The notes beneath the pieces are model-generated. The model had not been told where the DNA came from, did not search any database, and was given only the letters and a program-made list of their open reading frames with translations. This document shows positions 7,220 to 9,160 of a DNA stretch of 9,160 bases, piece after piece (the stretch's first letter is position 1; every line of letters begins with the position of its first letter). Where the stretch lies: assembly GCA_002366635.1 (NCBI GenBank), contig DFBN01000054.1:1-9160 (forward strand), in the 5' to 3' direction. Origin of the DNA: Caldifarciminota bacterium UBA3079. Its GTDB lineage: Bacteria; Hydrothermota; Tepidihabitantia; Tepidihabitantales; Tepidihabitantaceae. The translations under genes were made by a program, and so were the position numbers.

Positions 7220-7392
7220 TCAAGACTCCTGGTCGCAATCAGCCAGACTCTAGCTGTCTGAGGTCATGGGTGGATGGTTCCGGATTCGGAGTGCGGCTGG
7301 CTTTTGGACTGGCCATCAGTCTGGCCGAGAATCTGGTAAGTTAACTGGCAGACAAGCTCAGATGCAATCTGGTCTGGGTTCTTGAACCCATT
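7220..7392. other. gap between convergent genes, non-coding in appearance
   Basis: No convincing gene. A plus-strand frame from ATG 7266 to a TGA inside the inverted repeat would give 38 residues but has no properly spaced ribosome binding site. The minus strand stays open for about 45 codons past the stop of the tail remnant, without recognisable motifs. The stretch is rich in CTGG and contains a 5-bp stem at 7244-7260 (CAGAC/GTCTG) and another formed by GACTG-GCCAT-CAGTC near 7307-7321. Neither is followed by a T-run. Confidence 0.5.
7375..7390. terminator. perfect inverted repeat TGGGTTCTTGAACCCA, possible bidirectional terminator
   Basis: TGGGTT and AACCCA pair perfectly around CTTG, which as RNA would be a CUUG tetraloop, a known stable loop. 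It is 155 bases past the SBBP gene and lies between convergent genes, where a bidirectional terminator is expected. The following plus-strand sequence (TTCTAGCTTT) is only moderately T-rich, so intrinsic termination is uncertain. Confidence 0.3.
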
Positions 7393-7542
7393 CTAGCTTT
7401 GGTGCTCGTGCTGCTTGCCCTCAGGTAGCCATTCATCAGCCAGTATCTGAACCAGCCGACCGCTGGAATCATATAACTTAACAGTTACATAACTTGGGCA
7501 GCGAACTTCAAAAGGTTGCCATTTAGAACAGTGCGGGGTGGA
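7393..7542 (-). pseudogene. remnant of a FlgD-like/type A C-terminal sorting tail
   Basis: On the minus strand, a frame ending with TAG at 7395-7393 reads WQPFEVRCPSYVTVKLYD, then SSGRLVQILADEW, then LPEGKQHEHQS and stop. This matches the middle of the sorting tail seen in the peptidase gene (KLTVHDVTGRKVRIL, then ELKPGVHTFRWD): VTVKLYD corresponds to VKLTVHD, GRLVQIL to GRKVRIL and PEGKQH to KPGVH. The stop falls where the conserved Trp-Asp would be, so the last 30 or so residues, including the GVYLYR strand, are missing. No start codon with a ribosome binding site and no cargo domain were found upstream; that sequence runs into the end of the MFS gene in another frame. It is best read as the decayed end of a secreted-protein gene or a recombination scar. 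The similarity was recognised by eye. Confidence 0.6.
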
Positions 7543-7574
7543 TACGGCTACCGGCTGGACGGACTGAAGTAGAA

Positions 7575-7598
7575 TGGCGAAGTGCGAATGTCGAATTG
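7575..7598. repeat. three degenerate 8-base tandem copies (TGGCGAAG TGCGAATG TCGAATTG)
   Basis: TGGCGAAG, TGCGAATG and TCGAATTG follow one another directly and share a CGAA core. They lie just beyond the 3' end of the MFS gene. With only three imperfect copies this may be chance. Confidence 0.35.
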
Positions 7599-7616
7599 AG
7601 GAAGGGGGATGGCCGA

Positions 7617-8867
7617 CTAGAGTCGGCGGATCTGGGACCGGAGCAGGTTTACCAGAACCAGGCTGATAAGAATCGCGCAGCCGCCGAGAAGGGTTGAGGC
7701 TGGTGCGCCGAATTTCTGGGCGATAGCACCACCCAGAAGACTTCCCAAAGGGAACATTCCGAGAAAGCAGAGGGTGAAGATGCTCATCACCCGGCCGCGG
7801 ATATGGTCCGGAGCCAAAGTCTGAATCAAGGTGTTGGTGAGTGAGGCAGTTATGCTTTGAGAAAACCCCATGCCGACCATCACTGCTATTCCAATAGTGA
7901 AGTTGCGTACCAGGGAAAAGGCAATCAGCAGGACCGAAAGCACCAGAGTGCCGAAGACAAGAATCAATCCTTTATGCCGGGTTTTGCTAATGGTGGCAAG
8001 CACCAGGAGTCCGGTGAGCGCCCCGACACCGACCGCCGCCATCATTATGCCATAGCCTTTGGGCCCGGCATTGAAAACGTCTTTGGCAAAAACCGGCATC
8101 AGCGGTAGATAGACGATGCCGAAGGAACTGAACACCGCGGCCATGACCATCAGGACCCTGATGTCTTTGTGGGCTTTGACGAATCTCAAACCGGTGACGA
8201 TTCTCTGCCAGACCGACTCTTTTTCGGGCTCAGTTGATACCGGTTTGATATGGATAAAGGCAAGGGCAATGATGACTGTCAGGAAGCTGGCGCTGTTGAT
8301 GGCAAAGCAGCCACCGGCACCGATGACCCCGAGCGCGACACCGGCGATTGACGGCCCGATAATTCTGGCACCGTTCCAGACCGCGGCATTGAGTGCGACC
8401 GCATTGAGCAGGTCTTTCTTGCCGACAAGCTCGGGCAGTATCGAGTGGCGTACCGGCGCATTGACCGCAATGATGCAGCCGGTCAGGCCAGAAATGATGA
8501 GGATGTGGTAGATGTTAATCACTCCGGTGAACGCCAGGACCGCCAGAGCCAAGGCGAGCACCGCCTGTAAAGACTGGCCAACGAGCAGCAGGTTACGTTT
8601 GCTGTAGCGGTCAGCAAGCACACCGGCGGGTAAGGATATTAACCATATCGGCAGCCGGCTGATTGTTGCTTCCAAGCCGACCATGAAAGGCGAATTGGTG
8701 AGTTGCAAGACCAGCCAGGCTCGGGCAATATTCTGCATCCAGACACCAATGAGAGATACCGTGTTGCCGGACCAGTAGAGTCGGAAACCCCGATGCCTGA
8801 GTGCAGCAAAAGTGCGGGACAGCGGGCTTTCGGCCGGCTGGGTCTGGTTACGTGGCGGTTCTGCCAT
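7617..8867 (-). CDS. MFS transporter, MFS_3/DHA3 family (EntS-like exporter)
   Basis: From the ATG at 8867 the product has 416 residues, usual for the family, with about 12 hydrophobic segments. Family marks, in that numbering, are FRLYWSGNTVSLIGVWMQ near residue 28, the cytoplasmic motif A GVLADRYSKRNLL (82-94) between helices 2 and 3, NAPVRHSILPELV (136-148) followed by LLNAVALNAAVWNGARIIGP, and HIRGRVMSIF (355-364) in the second half. It probably acts as an inner-membrane proton-driven exporter of a small molecule such as a siderophore, drug or metabolite; the substrate cannot be read from the sequence. A GTG at 8903 is an alternative start. It lies four bases after the stop of the upstream gene, which would favour translational coupling and add 12 residues. 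Both starts have a GGAG about 11-12 bases upstream. The family is sure, the start less so. Confidence 0.9.
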   Translation of the reverse strand: MAEPPRNQTQPAESPLSRTFAALRHRGFRLYWSGNTVSLIGVWMQNIARAWLVLQLTNSPFMVGLEATISRLPIWLISLPAGVLADRYSKRNLLLVGQSLQAVLALALAVLAFTGVINIYHILIISGLTGCIIAVNAPVRHSILPELVGKKDLLNAVALNAAVWNGARIIGPSIAGVALGVIGAGGCFAINSASFLTVIIALAFIHIKPVSTEPEKESVWQRIVTGLRFVKAHKDIRVLMVMAAVFSSFGIVYLPLMPVFAKDVFNAGPKGYGIMMAAVGVGALTGLLVLATISKTRHKGLILVFGTLVLSVLLIAFSLVRNFTIGIAVMVGMGFSQSITASLTNTLIQTLAPDHIRGRVMSIFTLCFLGMFPLGSLLGGAIAQKFGAPASTLLGGCAILISLVLVNLLRSQIRRL

Positions 8868-8907
8868 CGGATGGCAGTCTCCGCTGCGCTCCGATTCGGT
8901 CACCGGA

Positions 8908-9160
8908 CTAGAAGTCTCCGATCCCAGCTAGGCTCAGACCGAGCATCCAGCGGAAAGCGAATTCATGCGGTTTGTTTATCTGGTAGCGCCAAAACGGGAA
9001 ATCAGCATAAAGTGGGCCGAGTTTGAGCCGGATTCCAGCGTCCATGCAGGCATTCCAGAATTTAGAATTAGTAGTGTCGCCGACATTGCCGATGTCAAAG
9101 AATGGCTGCAAATATGGAATCAGACTGAGATAGATATTCAGACCGTAAGCAAAACGGCCG
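8908..9160 (-). CDS. 3' end of a probable outer-membrane beta-barrel protein, 5' truncated by the window
   Basis: The minus strand is open from the window edge to TAG at 8910-8908 and gives the last 83 residues. It contains PYLQPFFDIGNVGD, DAGIRLKLGPLYADFPFW and FRWMLGLSLAGIGDF, ending in Phe. Alternating aromatic strands, an FFDIGNVGD strand-turn, a GPLYADFPF strand and a terminal Phe resemble the C-terminus of Omp85/surface-antigen barrels (BamA/TamA family), where the last strand with terminal Phe is the assembly signal. Other barrel families remain possible. Its stop is only a few bases from a possible GTG start of the MFS gene, so the two are probably co-transcribed. Most of the gene lies outside the window. 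Confidence 0.65.
   Translation of the reverse strand, partial: GRFAYGLNIYLSLIPYLQPFFDIGNVGDTTNSKFWNACMDAGIRLKLGPLYADFPFWRYQINKPHEFAFRWMLGLSLAGIGDF

Noticed and set aside
7266..7384. 38-codon plus-strand frame from ATG 7266
   Set aside because: The purine-rich stretch before it is only about two bases from the ATG, the translation has no recognisable features, and it ends inside the inverted repeat.
1..9160. CRISPR array, tRNA, insertion sequence or phage genes
   Set aside because: I looked for short evenly spaced direct repeats, tRNA-like arms, terminal inverted repeats and transposase or integrase motifs on both strands. The only regular repeats found are coding repeats and the short octamer run.

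Overview
The window reads as a piece of chromosome from an uncultured Gram-negative bacterium of the Fibrobacterota-Chlorobiota-Bacteroidota kind, possibly candidate phylum WOR-3/Stahlbacteria. This is inferred from gene content: large secreted proteins ending in FlgD-like/type A C-terminal tails like those used by type IX secretion, a gingipain-type peptidase, SBBP beta-propeller repeats, and a protein with an outer-membrane-type C-terminus. Two genes have perfect AAGGAGGT Shine-Dalgarno sequences, which is unlike typical Bacteroidota, so a sister lineage is more likely. No rRNA, tRNA, CRISPR array, insertion sequence or phage gene was seen.

Layout, left to right. (1) Bases 1-255 (+) are the 3' end of a repeat protein built on a 52-residue unit; it ends without a secretion tail. 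(2) Bases 256-576 are a leader region with no gene; it holds a good sigma70-like promoter and a strong ribosome binding site. (3) Bases 577-5466 (+) encode a 1629-residue C25 (gingipain-like) cysteine peptidase: signal peptide, propeptide-like region, catalytic domain with H431 and C463, three related Ig-like modules with Asp/Asn-rich loops, a middle module of clearly higher GC, a nidogen-like domain and a C-terminal sorting tail. (4) A 97-base gap holds a second promoter and ribosome binding site of the same design. (5) Bases 5564-7219 (+) encode a 551-residue secreted protein with eight SBBP repeats and a sorting tail. (6) Bases 7220-7616 lie between convergent genes and hold a perfect short inverted repeat, a minus-strand remnant of a sorting tail, and a degenerate 8-base tandem repeat. 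(7) Bases 7617-8867 (-) encode an MFS exporter of the MFS_3/DHA3 type. It lies just downstream of (8) the 3' end (8908-9160, -) of a protein ending like an outer-membrane beta-barrel.

The plus-strand genes look like a small cluster of cell-surface or secreted proteins: a peptidase with repeat/propeller proteins on both sides. The two intact ones carry the same class of tail, so they probably share an export route, and each seems to have its own promoter. The minus-strand pair (outer-membrane protein plus exporter) looks like a separate transcription unit. I see no clearly new biological system. The most notable points are the decayed sorting tail between the convergent genes and the base-composition mosaic inside the peptidase gene.
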